This document shows positions 1 to 5,935 of a DNA stretch of 7,971 nucleotides, piece after piece. Both the position numbers and the translations under genes were made by a program. Positions within the stretch are counted from its first letter, which is position 1. Each line of letters starts with the position of its first letter. The DNA is from JBKBXU01 sp046313675 (GTDB lineage: Bacteria > Bacteroidota > Bacteroidia > Cytophagales > Cytophagaceae): contig JBKBXU010000227.1 in the NCBI GenBank assembly GCA_046313675.1, positions 1 to 7,971 on the forward strand, written 5' to 3'. Below the pieces are notes generated by a model that was given only the letters and a program-made list of their open reading frames with translations, did no database searches and had not been told where the DNA came from.

Positions 1-20
1 TGATTATACACGTCAGTCAT
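1..20 (-). CDS. possible start of a further operon gene (5' part only)
   Basis: On the minus strand an ATG at 18-20 opens a frame reading MTDVYN that runs off the left edge of the window. It lies 63 bases beyond the stop of the membrane-protein gene, on the same strand, so a continuing operon is plausible. The same frame stays open for 12 codons upstream of this ATG without another start codon of a usual type. Six codons are far too few to identify anything, and this may be chance. Confidence 0.2.
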
Positions 21-83
21 GGATTCATAAATTCTTCTGTACTTGCCTATTGTATTTCATTATCAGAAAAACCCATGGGATTT

Positions 84-1547
84 TTATTTCTTGTTTTTTA
101 AAAGGTATGCCGGGCGAATTTCATATGGGTTTTTCCATGTGCACAAATCCTCATACAGCTCTGGGTCGTCTTCTTCTATATACCTCAAAAGCTCTTGCCA
201 TTTGTCTTCTCTAAGTAAAATATAGCTTGGAGACAACTCGTAGATATCTGTGTCTTTTCCAAGATAAAATTCAACAGTTTTTTTTCTTAAGCCTGTGGCT
301 ATCCTCCATAAGGCATCGACTTCTATTTCATATTCAGGAATCCACGGTAAGACGTCTATACCTGTTCGAAAGGTTACATACTCTGCCAAAGCTTTGTGTC
401 CTATCAGCAGTTCAAATGAATGTTGACCCTTTAACTGTTCAATATCTTTGCTAAGGGAATGGTATAAGCTGTATGGAGGATCAAATTCTTTATACGAGTA
501 GGCTCTGGTAGAATATGCTCCTGCCAGAAAAAAGGGCATAAGCAAAAGCCAAGATGTTTTTGGGGTATTCCTTATTCTTACCATGCACATCATTAGGGGG
601 GCTAAGGCAATAAATAACATATAAAGACGTAAAGAAAGGCCGAAAAATGACCATTCTAAAAATGGGAAGGTCAGTACAAACAAGAAGATACCCAGTAAGA
701 TAAAACGATGTTTGTCTGGTCTATTTTGAAAAATTAAGAAAGGGATGGTGGTGATAAATGCCAGATTAATAAAGAATATTTCGGTCAACCACCAGGCATG
801 CATGGTTTCCCCGTATGATGCTTGCATAGATAAGAAAGGCAGACCGGGTACGGCCGTTAGAGCAAATCCTTCTCTTTGGAAATCGGCTATGCTTAGTATT
901 TGAGGGAAAAAAAATCCGGAGGCTAACATAATGGAGGCCGCTGCAATTGAACTATATAATAGAAATTTAGCTCGATGTCTTATTAAAGGGTATAGGAGGA
1001 AAAGAACTAAGGCAAGACCGCCGGTAAGTTTATGAATGAGGAGATTAAGTACTAGAAAAATGCCTGCTCGTATATATTTTTCCTGAAACAGTGCCAGTAA
1101 AAACCAAAGTAGAAATGCAAGCCCTAATAGGTTTTTAGGAAATTGGGCTGCAAAGTAAGTGAGATGAAAGCTTATAGCGGAATACCCTGCGATCATCATG
1201 GGCGTCAGCAAATTTCGACTACCTGCTAAAAGTACCCCAACTTGGTAAATAGCCAGAGAAAACAAGCCGGCGGCCAATGCTGAAATTAGTTGATATGCAA
1301 GTTCATAGTCGGTGAGAAAATATAAGAAGAGGAGTAAAGGGTAAAACAGAGAAATTCTGGAAGAATGCATTTGACCTTCTTCTATCCATGATTTTACCTG
1401 TACAATGTAGAAGTAACCATCCCATCCGTTGGCATAGGGGTTTTGTGTAAAAATGTAAAGTTTCAAAAGAAAGGACGCAAGAAACAGGAAGGCAGGAAAT
1501 CCGAAGCGGAATGCCTTGGAATCTGTCCAATGTGTGTTTATTCGCAT
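84..1547 (-). CDS. polytopic membrane protein, GT-C glycosyltransferase-like
   Basis: This 487-residue protein has roughly ten hydrophobic segments between residues 14 and about 350, followed by a soluble C-terminal part (about 370-487). After the first membrane segment, an acidic loop with GWDGYFYIVQ (residues 41-50) precedes the second hydrophobic block. GT-C enzymes (PMT/ArnT/GT39-like, lipid-phosphate-sugar dependent) place their catalytic Asp in the equivalent first periplasmic loop, so Asp43 is the candidate. The likely role is transfer of a sugar from a polyprenyl-phosphate donor on the periplasmic side of the inner membrane, but this rests on topology and one loop, not on a recognised full family signature. 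The gene starts inside the end of the dipeptidase gene (10-base overlap), which suggests translational coupling in one operon. Alternatives are an O-antigen polymerase-like or uncharacterised membrane protein. Confidence 0.55.
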   Translation of the reverse strand: MRINTHWTDSKAFRFGFPAFLFLASFLLKLYIFTQNPYANGWDGYFYIVQVKSWIEEGQMHSSRISLFYPLLLFLYFLTDYELAYQLISALAAGLFSLAIYQVGVLLAGSRNLLTPMMIAGYSAISFHLTYFAAQFPKNLLGLAFLLWFLLALFQEKYIRAGIFLVLNLLIHKLTGGLALVLFLLYPLIRHRAKFLLYSSIAAASIMLASGFFFPQILSIADFQREGFALTAVPGLPFLSMQASYGETMHAWWLTEIFFINLAFITTIPFLIFQNRPDKHRFILLGIFLFVLTFPFLEWSFFGLSLRLYMLFIALAPLMMCMVRIRNTPKTSWLLLMPFFLAGAYSTRAYSYKEFDPPYSLYHSLSKDIEQLKGQHSFELLIGHKALAEYVTFRTGIDVLPWIPEYEIEVDALWRIATGLRKKTVEFYLGKDTDIYELSPSYILLREDKWQELLRYIEEDDPELYEDLCTWKNPYEIRPAYLLKNKK

Positions 1548-2176
1548 TGGGGCATAAAGTTGGATAGGGAATAGGTGTGCTTGCTTTTAAACGAATAATG
1601 CCACCATTCAGTCCTCAGGCTTGCAAATCCATGTGCTTCCATGGTCTCTTTTAACAGGGCTCTGTTTTTTATCACTTTTTCACTTAGTTCAGTATAGCTG
1701 TGGTGTGCTTCTTTACCAAAGTGGTCAAAATCGGTACCCATGTCCAATTCCACACCTTTTAGATCTACAAGTGTAATATCTACTGCACCGCCACGGTTAT
1801 GCACCGAGCCTCTTGTATGCGGGTTTGCAACATAGTTGGCGTTCGGGTAAATTTCCCACATCTTTTTTTGTACATCCAATGGCCGGTAGCAGTCATAAAG
1901 TTTTATTCGGTAACCTTTCTGCAGAAATGCTTTGTTAATTTTTACCAATGCACGACCCACTTCTTCGCGTAGTACGCAACTTGCACATTCATATACCTTT
2001 TGCTTTAAAAAGTTGTTTTCAGTGGCATATCGCATATCATACGCAAAATCCGGGCTCAGATCTTCAAGTTTTACAAAAATCGTGTCCTTGTTTTCCTCTT
2101 TGATGTCCCGGAGACTTGTTTGTTGATATGCTGTGGCAACAAACAAAAGCAGCAGAAAAATAGGAGCTTTTAGCAT
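1538..2176 (-). CDS. ddpX: D-alanyl-D-alanine dipeptidase, peptidase M15D (VanX/DdpX family), exported
   Basis: The enzyme is predicted to hydrolyse D-Ala-D-Ala in the periplasm as a zinc peptidase. Numbering from the Met at 2176 (212 residues), the family signature is complete: CYRP with Arg98 (substrate/transition-state arginine in VanX), the SxHxxGxAxD zinc motif SVHNRGGAVD with His126 and Asp133, and EWWHY with general base Glu190 and third zinc ligand His193. Length fits VanX (about 200 residues) plus an N-terminal signal peptide (MLKAPIFLLLLFVATAY). I prefer this start because it gives a clean signal peptide 7 bases after the upstream stop. The in-frame ATG at 2204-2206 would add ten residues and overlap the preceding gene by 23 bases. 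The export signal argues for peptidoglycan or dipeptide scavenging rather than cytoplasmic vancomycin resistance. The symbol is by family only. Confidence 0.88.
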   Translation of the reverse strand: MLKAPIFLLLLFVATAYQQTSLRDIKEENKDTIFVKLEDLSPDFAYDMRYATENNFLKQKVYECASCVLREEVGRALVKINKAFLQKGYRIKLYDCYRPLDVQKKMWEIYPNANYVANPHTRGSVHNRGGAVDITLVDLKGVELDMGTDFDHFGKEAHHSYTELSEKVIKNRALLKETMEAHGFASLRTEWWHYSFKSKHTYSLSNFMPQCE

Positions 2177-2183
2177 TATGGGC

Positions 2184-3611
2184 TTATTTTTTAAAAATGA
2201 TGTCATCTATAAATCTTTCACCGGTAATTTTGTCTTTTCTAAGAATCAGGAAATCTTGAAACACCCGTAGAGAATTATTAGTTACCTTACCTTTATATAG
2301 TTCAGAAGCACTCAGGGGGGTGAATCGTTTTCCAAAAATCCGAATTTTTACAAAATCAGGCCCCTCTTCGATTAGCTCCCAGCCACCGTCAGCAATGGTT
2401 TCAAATCGGTCGCTCATTACATCATCATTTTCTGCGTCGTATGCCTCCTTGGAATTGATCTGATATAATACAAAGGAATAATTTGAACGGATAATAAGTG
2501 AGCTATTGTGGTAGGTATGGGTTTCACGAGTTCCCGTTACTTCATTACTACTAGTAGTTACAACAATGTTTCTATCCAGGAAATTTTTCAACAGATCATT
2601 GTTTTTTGCTTTAAGCTCTTTAATCCAATTTTCCTGGATAGGTGTGCGAATGAGCATATGTTGTTTGCCATTTAAGAAGTGCAATTCACTAATGACCAAA
2701 TCTTCATATCTTGATCCCGGGTATACTTCGTCTATAATCAAAAGAAAGGATTTTCCTGTAAGATCGCTTTTTAAACGAATATTTTGCCCCCCATCTTTGT
2801 CACTTAAGGTGTAGCTTTCCATAACCCCACCTTTTTTTCCAAAACGAAAAGTCTTTACTCGGGCATTTTCAGAAAAATGTTTGGTTGAACGTTGATAGCC
2901 ATTCCATATTTTTAATTCACCTATCGTGATCTCATTCTCGGTGGTAAAGGATACACTTTCCCCTATTCCTTTGCCCTTTGCTCCTTCGGCCCAGGCAAAC
3001 TCTTTGTGACAGTTCATAAGATTAACAGCTCCATAAGCAACTTCTGGCTTTAATTCAGAGCTGGCCTTAATACTTCCCTTTTTATAAACAGGAGAAATAA
3101 TTTTTAAAGGAAGGCCGGATTCTCCGAAAAGCTTTAGTTCGGAAATTGAGACAGAATAGGCAGAATGAAATCTGGACCAGGTTTGTCTGTTTGGATCCTC
3201 GGGGGATTTGGTGATTCTGGTATTGTTTATTTTAATGTATAGAGAAGATAAGGTTTTATTAATATTCTTGTGGGAATAAAAGGATTGTCCGTTTCCATAA
3301 ATGTCGAAGCTTGTAACTAAAGCTATGTTATCGCCTGTGGCTTGTATCGTTTCAATTGCAGAAATGTAAGTTGGTTCGCTAAAATAAAGCATAATTCCTT
3401 CATCAGGACCTGCACCCGGAATGGTTTTCCAGTAAGTCGCATTATTTTCGTCAAATATGGATGTGACATCGTAATCATCAAAAGGCAATGCGGTAGATGT
3501 GGCATACAATCCGTCAAGGTAAACTTGTCTGCTTTGGGAATAAAGTGAAGGCGCATAAAAGAGCGTTATAAAAAGTATTAACCGACGGAGGTTGGAATTT
3601 TTCATAATCAT
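2184..3611 (-). CDS. secreted protein with NADase-type glycan-binding (discoidin-like) domain(s)
   Basis: This 475-residue protein has an N-terminal signal peptide (hydrophobic residues 11-24, likely cleavage after YSQ near 26). Residues about 178-315 match the layout I associate with the translocation/glycan-binding domain of streptococcal NADase that is widespread in Bacteroidota: a FAWAEGAKGKGIGESV segment (206-220), an ITIGELKIWNGYQRS segment (228-242), an N-A-R after it, and a YPGSRYEDLVISELHF segment (297-312). Residues about 30-165 look like a second, more divergent copy (DENNATYW near 54-61, VSISELKLFG near 154-163). Both are jelly-roll folds expected to bind carbohydrate. Residues 320-475 form a C-terminal region I do not recognise. 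It heads the operon with the dipeptidase 7 bases downstream, so a cell-wall or surface-glycan role is inferred. The start is ATG at 3611 or the in-frame ATG two codons later (3605). Confidence 0.7.
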   Translation of the reverse strand: MIMKNSNLRRLILFITLFYAPSLYSQSRQVYLDGLYATSTALPFDDYDVTSIFDENNATYWKTIPGAGPDEGIMLYFSEPTYISAIETIQATGDNIALVTSFDIYGNGQSFYSHKNINKTLSSLYIKINNTRITKSPEDPNRQTWSRFHSAYSVSISELKLFGESGLPLKIISPVYKKGSIKASSELKPEVAYGAVNLMNCHKEFAWAEGAKGKGIGESVSFTTENEITIGELKIWNGYQRSTKHFSENARVKTFRFGKKGGVMESYTLSDKDGGQNIRLKSDLTGKSFLLIIDEVYPGSRYEDLVISELHFLNGKQHMLIRTPIQENWIKELKAKNNDLLKNFLDRNIVVTTSSNEVTGTRETHTYHNSSLIIRSNYSFVLYQINSKEAYDAENDDVMSDRFETIADGGWELIEEGPDFVKIRIFGKRFTPLSASELYKGKVTNNSLRVFQDFLILRKDKITGERFIDDIIFKK

Positions 3612-3642
3612 TAGAAAAGTGAGAATATTAAATTTAGCTAAT

Positions 3643-3650
3643 TATTTTTG
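3643..3650 (+). promoter_or_regulatory. possible -7 box in the divergent spacer
   Basis: TATTTTTG is an exact match to the Bacteroidota -7 consensus TAnnTTTG, but no TTTG-like -33 element lies at the usual distance. If used, transcription would begin just before the GTG at 3660, favouring that start over TTG 3648. The spacer is AT-rich, so the match may be chance. Confidence 0.2.
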
Positions 3651-4484
3651 TATTTCATTGTGAGCAGTTTTATAAAAATAAAGAAACCTGGGAAAAGAGG
3701 AAAGTTTAGAAAATATTTTGGCAAAAAGTATTTTATACTTCGCAGAATGCTTTATTGGTTAGTGACCAGGAAGCAATATGCGGTTGAATGTAATGTCAAT
3801 CATCTACCACACATGCTTATAAAGCATTCCTCTCTTTTGCTTCGACCTCTTAAAGATGTCGATATGCAATATCAGTACAATAAAATCACTAATTTAAAGC
3901 TGGCTATAGGGCGGATAAACAATATTATTATACCCCCCGGTAAAATATTTTCATTCTGGTATCTTGTGGGAGCCCCTGAAAAGAGTAAGGGATATCTTAA
4001 AGGGCTCGTTTTGCATAATGGCAGCATTTCTTATGATTACGGCGGTGGATTATGTCAGCTTGGTAACCTGATTTACTGGATGGCACTTCATACACCATTA
4101 AGCATTGCGGAGCGATGGCGGCATGGTTATGATGTGTTCCCAGATGTTAACAGAACATTACCGTTTGGAAGCGGCGCCACCTTGGCATACAATTATATTG
4201 ATCTTCAGTTAAAAAATGAAACTGATTATACTTTTCAACTTACCTTTGATATTTCTGGTGACCATCTACATGGAAGGATATTGTGCAGCGATATATTAAC
4301 AGTTAATTACGAAGTTTATGAAAAAGAGCATTTTTTTAGTCAGGAAAGCTGGGGTGGTTATACCCGGCATAATGTGTTGTGCAGAAAAATTTTGAATGCA
4401 TCTTCAGAAGCGGAACTGGCAGATGAAAAAGTAGCCGAAAACCATGCTATAATGATGTATAGTCCCTTTTTAAAGAATAAATAA
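3648..4484 (+). CDS. VanW family protein
   Basis: This is a 278-residue protein of the VanW family, whose biochemical function is unknown. VanW is an accessory gene of some vancomycin-resistance clusters, and the family is common outside them. Conserved family blocks are visible: INNIIIPPGKIFSFWYLVG (90-108), the glycine-rich GGGLCQLGN (132-140), HGYDVFPD (159-166) and RTLPFGSGATLAYNYIDL (169-186) followed by N-E-T. A basic N-terminus (residues 9-36) precedes the domain, and no signal peptide is evident. The frame has no usable ATG before residue 34. The furthest start is TTG at 3648, with a GTG at 3660 as an alternative, and the domain layout favours a start at one of these rather than the internal ATG at 3747. 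It is transcribed divergently from the glycan-binding gene with only about 36-48 bases between them. Confidence 0.85.
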   Translation: MYFIVSSFIKIKKPGKRGKFRKYFGKKYFILRRMLYWLVTRKQYAVECNVNHLPHMLIKHSSLLLRPLKDVDMQYQYNKITNLKLAIGRINNIIIPPGKIFSFWYLVGAPEKSKGYLKGLVLHNGSISYDYGGGLCQLGNLIYWMALHTPLSIAERWRHGYDVFPDVNRTLPFGSGATLAYNYIDLQLKNETDYTFQLTFDISGDHLHGRILCSDILTVNYEVYEKEHFFSQESWGGYTRHNVLCRKILNASSEAELADEKVAENHAIMMYSPFLKNK

Positions 4485-4516
4485 CAGGTCATCTGAAGAA
4501 CCAGGCCTTATTCTAA

Positions 4517-4539
4517 AGCCGATTAAAAATCGGCTCTAC
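4517..4539 (-). repeat. REP-like element 1 (GTAG + hairpin)
   Basis: Read on the minus strand, GTAG (4536-4539) is followed directly by a perfect 8-bp hairpin AGCCGATT-TTT-AATCGGCT. A GTAG tetranucleotide at the foot of a short palindrome is the recognition layout of REP sequences processed by RAYT (REP-associated tyrosine) transposases. The hairpin also lies about 30 bases after the VanW-family stop and could act in mRNA 3'-end protection. It lacks a T-tract on the plus strand, so it is not a classical terminator there. Confidence 0.5.
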
Positions 4540-4635
4540 AGCGACCTTTATCCAACGTTTGCCCTTAATGCGAACCTATCCCCATCTTATCTCAGCAGTT
4601 CGTCCCTCTTTTCCAGTAAGCAATAATGCGCAGCA

Positions 4636-4658
4636 GTAGATCCGAATTGCATTCGGCT
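4636..4658 (+). repeat. REP-like element 2 (GTAG + hairpin)
   Basis: GTAG (4636-4639) is followed by arms ATCCGAAT and ATTCGGCT around a TGC loop, with one mismatch (T4641 opposite C4657). Aligned with element 1 in its own orientation, 18 of 23 positions agree. One pair is swapped from T-A to A-T, preserving the stem. The two elements are in opposite orientation about 100 bases apart, like the paired arrangement seen in bacterial interspersed mosaic elements. Confidence 0.5.
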
Positions 4659-4700
4659 TACAAGGGTTTTTATAATTTTTGTTTATAGCCAGGAATCCCG

Positions 4701-4802
4701 TTATCGCCTCTTCCGTGCATTTCTTCGCCTCATTAGGTAAACAAATCCCATTATTGACACAATTACAGCGAGTAAAGCAAAGATAATATTTGAATACATC
4801 AT
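4701..4802 (-). CDS. possible 33-residue single-span membrane micropeptide
   Basis: A minus-strand ORF begins with two consecutive ATGs (4800-4802 and 4797-4799) and ends in TAA at 4701. The product opens MMYSNIIFALLAVIVSIMGF, giving one strongly hydrophobic segment of about 18 residues (6-23). It ends in a basic tail with six Arg and one Lys in the last nine residues. The hydrophobic-then-basic pattern fits an N-out/C-in inner-membrane peptide and would be unusual for random sequence, but an ORF of this size cannot be trusted on length. No clear promoter or Shine-Dalgarno site was found. It sits alone among palindromic repeats. It could be a real micropeptide, a remnant of a membrane protein, or chance. 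Confidence 0.35.
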   Translation of the reverse strand: MMYSNIIFALLAVIVSIMGFVYLMRRRNARKRR

Positions 4803-4978
4803 GATTAAAAATCTTTATTTGATAGGCTTATTATATAAAAAGCGAATAAGCGCTATTAATGTTTTAGAAATTATGTATAGCATTGGTAGAGCTGAAGTTC
4901 ATTTGGCTTAATTTATTTTTTTATGTGGTTGTTAAATTACCACCCCCAACTCCCTCCTAAACGAAAACTGATGAGAGC

Positions 4979-4993
4979 AGCGATTTTATCGCT
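4979..4993. repeat. short palindrome with 3-nt loop
   Basis: AGCGAT-TTT-ATCGCT forms a perfect 6-bp hairpin. It lacks a GTAG foot on either strand, but it shares the odd-length palindrome with a 3-base centre seen in the other repeats of this region. Confidence 0.35.
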
Positions 4994-5044
4994 TATGATC
5001 GAAAGGCCTGAACTATTCACATTGCAATATAATCGCATTACTCG

Positions 5045-5071
5045 CTGATCCTCGTTGCAAACGAGGACCAG
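5045..5071. repeat. palindrome TCCTCGTT-GCA-AACGAGGA with paired flanks
   Basis: A perfect 8-bp stem with a GCA loop (5049-5067) is extended by CTG (5045-5047) pairing with CAG (5069-5071) across one mismatch. This is one of the strongest hairpins in the region and is locally GC-rich. It is probably a dispersed repeat of the host genome. It has no following T-tract that would make it a terminator. Confidence 0.5.
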
Positions 5072-5079
5072 GTGGGCGC

Positions 5080-5106
5080 CACCAACCACGGAAACAGCGG
5101 TTGGTG
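5080..5106. repeat. inverted repeat CACCAACC / GGTTGGTG
   Basis: Perfect 8-base arms (5080-5087 and 5099-5106) flank an 11-base loop. The repeat lies 9 bases after the preceding palindrome, and the two may be parts of one compound repeat. Confidence 0.4.
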
Positions 5107-5152
5107 TCAATTTAATACTGCTAATAATTTTTTAGAAGTGCCATATTAATTT

Positions 5153-5179
5153 TGCTAATTCTTAAATCCTGCTAATTCT
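5153..5179. repeat. direct repeat TGCTAATTCT x2 (17-base period)
   Basis: TGCTAATTCT occurs at 5153-5162 and 5170-5179. A related TGCTAATAAT starts at 5119, exactly 34 bases before the first copy. I recall similar AT-rich direct repeats in Bacteroidota intergenic DNA but cannot assign a function. Confidence 0.35.
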
Positions 5180-5252
5180 GATTCCGACAATTTGACGTTT
5201 CCAATCCGGGATAAGACAGTGCGGACTACTTACCTTTCTCCCTCTGTAATCC

Positions 5253-5267
5253 GGAGTCCAAGACTCC
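5253..5267. repeat. short palindrome with 3-nt loop
   Basis: GGAGTC-CAA-GACTCC is a perfect 6-bp hairpin. Outer bases C5251 and G5269 could also pair across one mismatch, giving the same 8+3+8 dimensions as the REP-like elements. A GTAAT, not GTAG, precedes it. Confidence 0.4.
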
Positions 5268-5280
5268 TGTTTATTTGCTA

Positions 5281-5310
5281 ATCCGTAGAGCGCAAGCTAA
5301 CTCTACGGAT
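5281..5310. repeat. 10-bp inverted repeat ATCCGTAGAG / CTCTACGGAT
   Basis: Perfect 10-base arms (5281-5290 and 5301-5310) surround a 10-base loop. This is the longest stem in the window. Each arm carries GTAGAG, the same first six bases as REP-like element 1 in its own orientation, which suggests a related origin. Confidence 0.5.
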
Positions 5311-5356
5311 AGTCGAGTGGTAAAATGAGTTTAATTCAGTCGCTTTATTCCATTAT

Positions 5357-5433
5357 CCCCCTATTTCAATATTTTTTATATCTTTAGCGGATTAACTTTA
5401 AATTCAACCTGTTGATGAATATTCTTCAGGGGG
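5357..5433. repeat. interrupted inverted repeat upstream of the TAC operon
   Basis: CCCCCT (5357-5362) pairs with AGGGGG (5428-5433), and inside it AATATT (5368-5373) pairs with AATATT (5418-5423). The loop is about 44 bases. The 6-base G/C arms stand out in AT-rich surroundings. It could be a leader structure or the edge of an insertion. A TATCTTTA at 5379-5386 matches 7 of 8 positions of a Bacteroidota -7 box but has no convincing -33 partner. Confidence 0.25.
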
Positions 5434-5522
5434 CTGACAAATTAAAAGTATAATATATCTTAAGACATAATTATAAATATATTTTCATAATTTTTGCAAT
5501 AAAGGTTAAAAAAACATAAAAA

Positions 5523-5540
5523 GTTTAGTTATAGCTAAAC
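5523..5540. promoter_or_regulatory. candidate operator of the TAC operon
   Basis: The imperfect palindrome GTTTAG-TTATAG-CTAAAC, with a TATA centre, ends 4 bases before the toxin ATG. Type II TA operons are usually autorepressed by the antitoxin's HTH domain binding such a palindrome near the start. Its position in the leader makes it the best operator candidate. An mRNA hairpin masking the toxin start is an alternative. Confidence 0.4.
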
Positions 5541-5544
5541 AAAA

Positions 5545-5931
5545 ATGGCTAAGTTTGCGTTAACAAAAATAGAGGAACTAAAAGGTAGGATTGACTTTTT
5601 TTATCTGTTACAGAATGGAGAAAGTCAATTTTTAAGTTTTTGTGAAGGGATAAAGAAGGACGGAAATTTGAAAAGCGAACTTAGAACTATACAAGTACGA
5701 ATGCAGGAAATGGCAGAAATGAGACAACCCATGCCTAAAACCAAATGCAGGGAAATTACCCCTAAAAATGACCCTGTTAAAGAGTACGAGCTGAAAACAA
5801 AACATCTGAGAGTTTATTTAATTCATGAGGAGTATAAGGGAAGAATAATTGTCTTGATTGGGAAAAAGACAACCCAGGATAAAGATATACGGAAGTTTAG
5901 ACAAATTAAAAAAGAGTATTTAAATAGCTAA
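5545..5931 (+). CDS. higB: RelE/HigB-like toxin of a toxin-antitoxin-chaperone operon
   Basis: This basic 128-residue protein has a C-terminal half typical of the RelE/ParE superfamily, HigB/Gp49-like branch. It contains KEYELKTKHLRVYLIHEE (79-96), the strand-turn GRIIVLIGKKTTQDKDI (99-115), and a final basic helix ending KKEYL (122-126). Family members are mostly ribosome-dependent mRNA interferases, so a translation-blocking toxin is expected. I cannot assign catalytic residues, because the N-terminal half is divergent and slightly long for the family. It is the first gene of the operon, with the antitoxin ATG 4 bases after its stop. Toxin-first order is typical of higBA. The coding sequence appears A-rich relative to the envelope genes upstream, which would fit mobile TA modules. 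The symbol is by family and context. Confidence 0.75.
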   Translation: MAKFALTKIEELKGRIDFFYLLQNGESQFLSFCEGIKKDGNLKSELRTIQVRMQEMAEMRQPMPKTKCREITPKNDPVKEYELKTKHLRVYLIHEEYKGRIIVLIGKKTTQDKDIRKFRQIKKEYLNS

Positions 5932-5935
5932 TATC

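Larger units (their letters stand above)
4485..5544. other. long intergenic region, palindrome-rich
   Basis: About 1,060 bases separate the VanW-family gene from the toxin-antitoxin operon. I find no large open frame and no recognisable pseudogene, tRNA or rRNA. The region carries at least seven short inverted repeats, annotated separately, one possible micropeptide on the minus strand, a short direct repeat, and an AT-rich stretch (about 5360-5520) that must contain the promoter of the downstream operon. Its GC-richer patches coincide with the palindromes, giving the appearance of a mosaic of inserted repeat units. Confidence 0.6.

Noticed and set aside
43..454. Plus-strand ORFs of 60 and 75 codons
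   Set aside because: They lie antisense to the C-terminal part of the membrane-protein gene, and their compositions look like frame shadows.
1932..3556. Several 64-82 codon ORFs inside the dipeptidase and glycan-binding genes
   Set aside because: All overlap strongly supported coding sequence in other frames, and none has a motif.
1538..4484. Vancomycin-resistance (van) cluster
   Set aside because: VanX-like and VanW-like genes are near each other but are divergently transcribed, and there is no D-Ala-D-Lac ligase, VanH dehydrogenase, VanR/VanS or VanY. Both families are common in non-resistant bacteria.
4517..4535. Rho-independent terminator of the VanW-family gene
   Set aside because: The stem is good but the 3-nt loop is tight and there is no T-tract on the plus side. 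The GTAG foot on the other strand fits a REP-like element better.
4801..4911. Plus-strand 36-codon ORF beginning MIKNLYLIGL
   Set aside because: It shows no clear membrane span, signal or motif. It is in AT-rich DNA where such frames are frequent, and its start overlaps that of the better minus-strand candidate.
4485..5544. CRISPR array or decayed transposase gene
   Set aside because: The palindromes differ in sequence and spacing, with no regular direct repeats and spacers. No frame shows transposase motifs.
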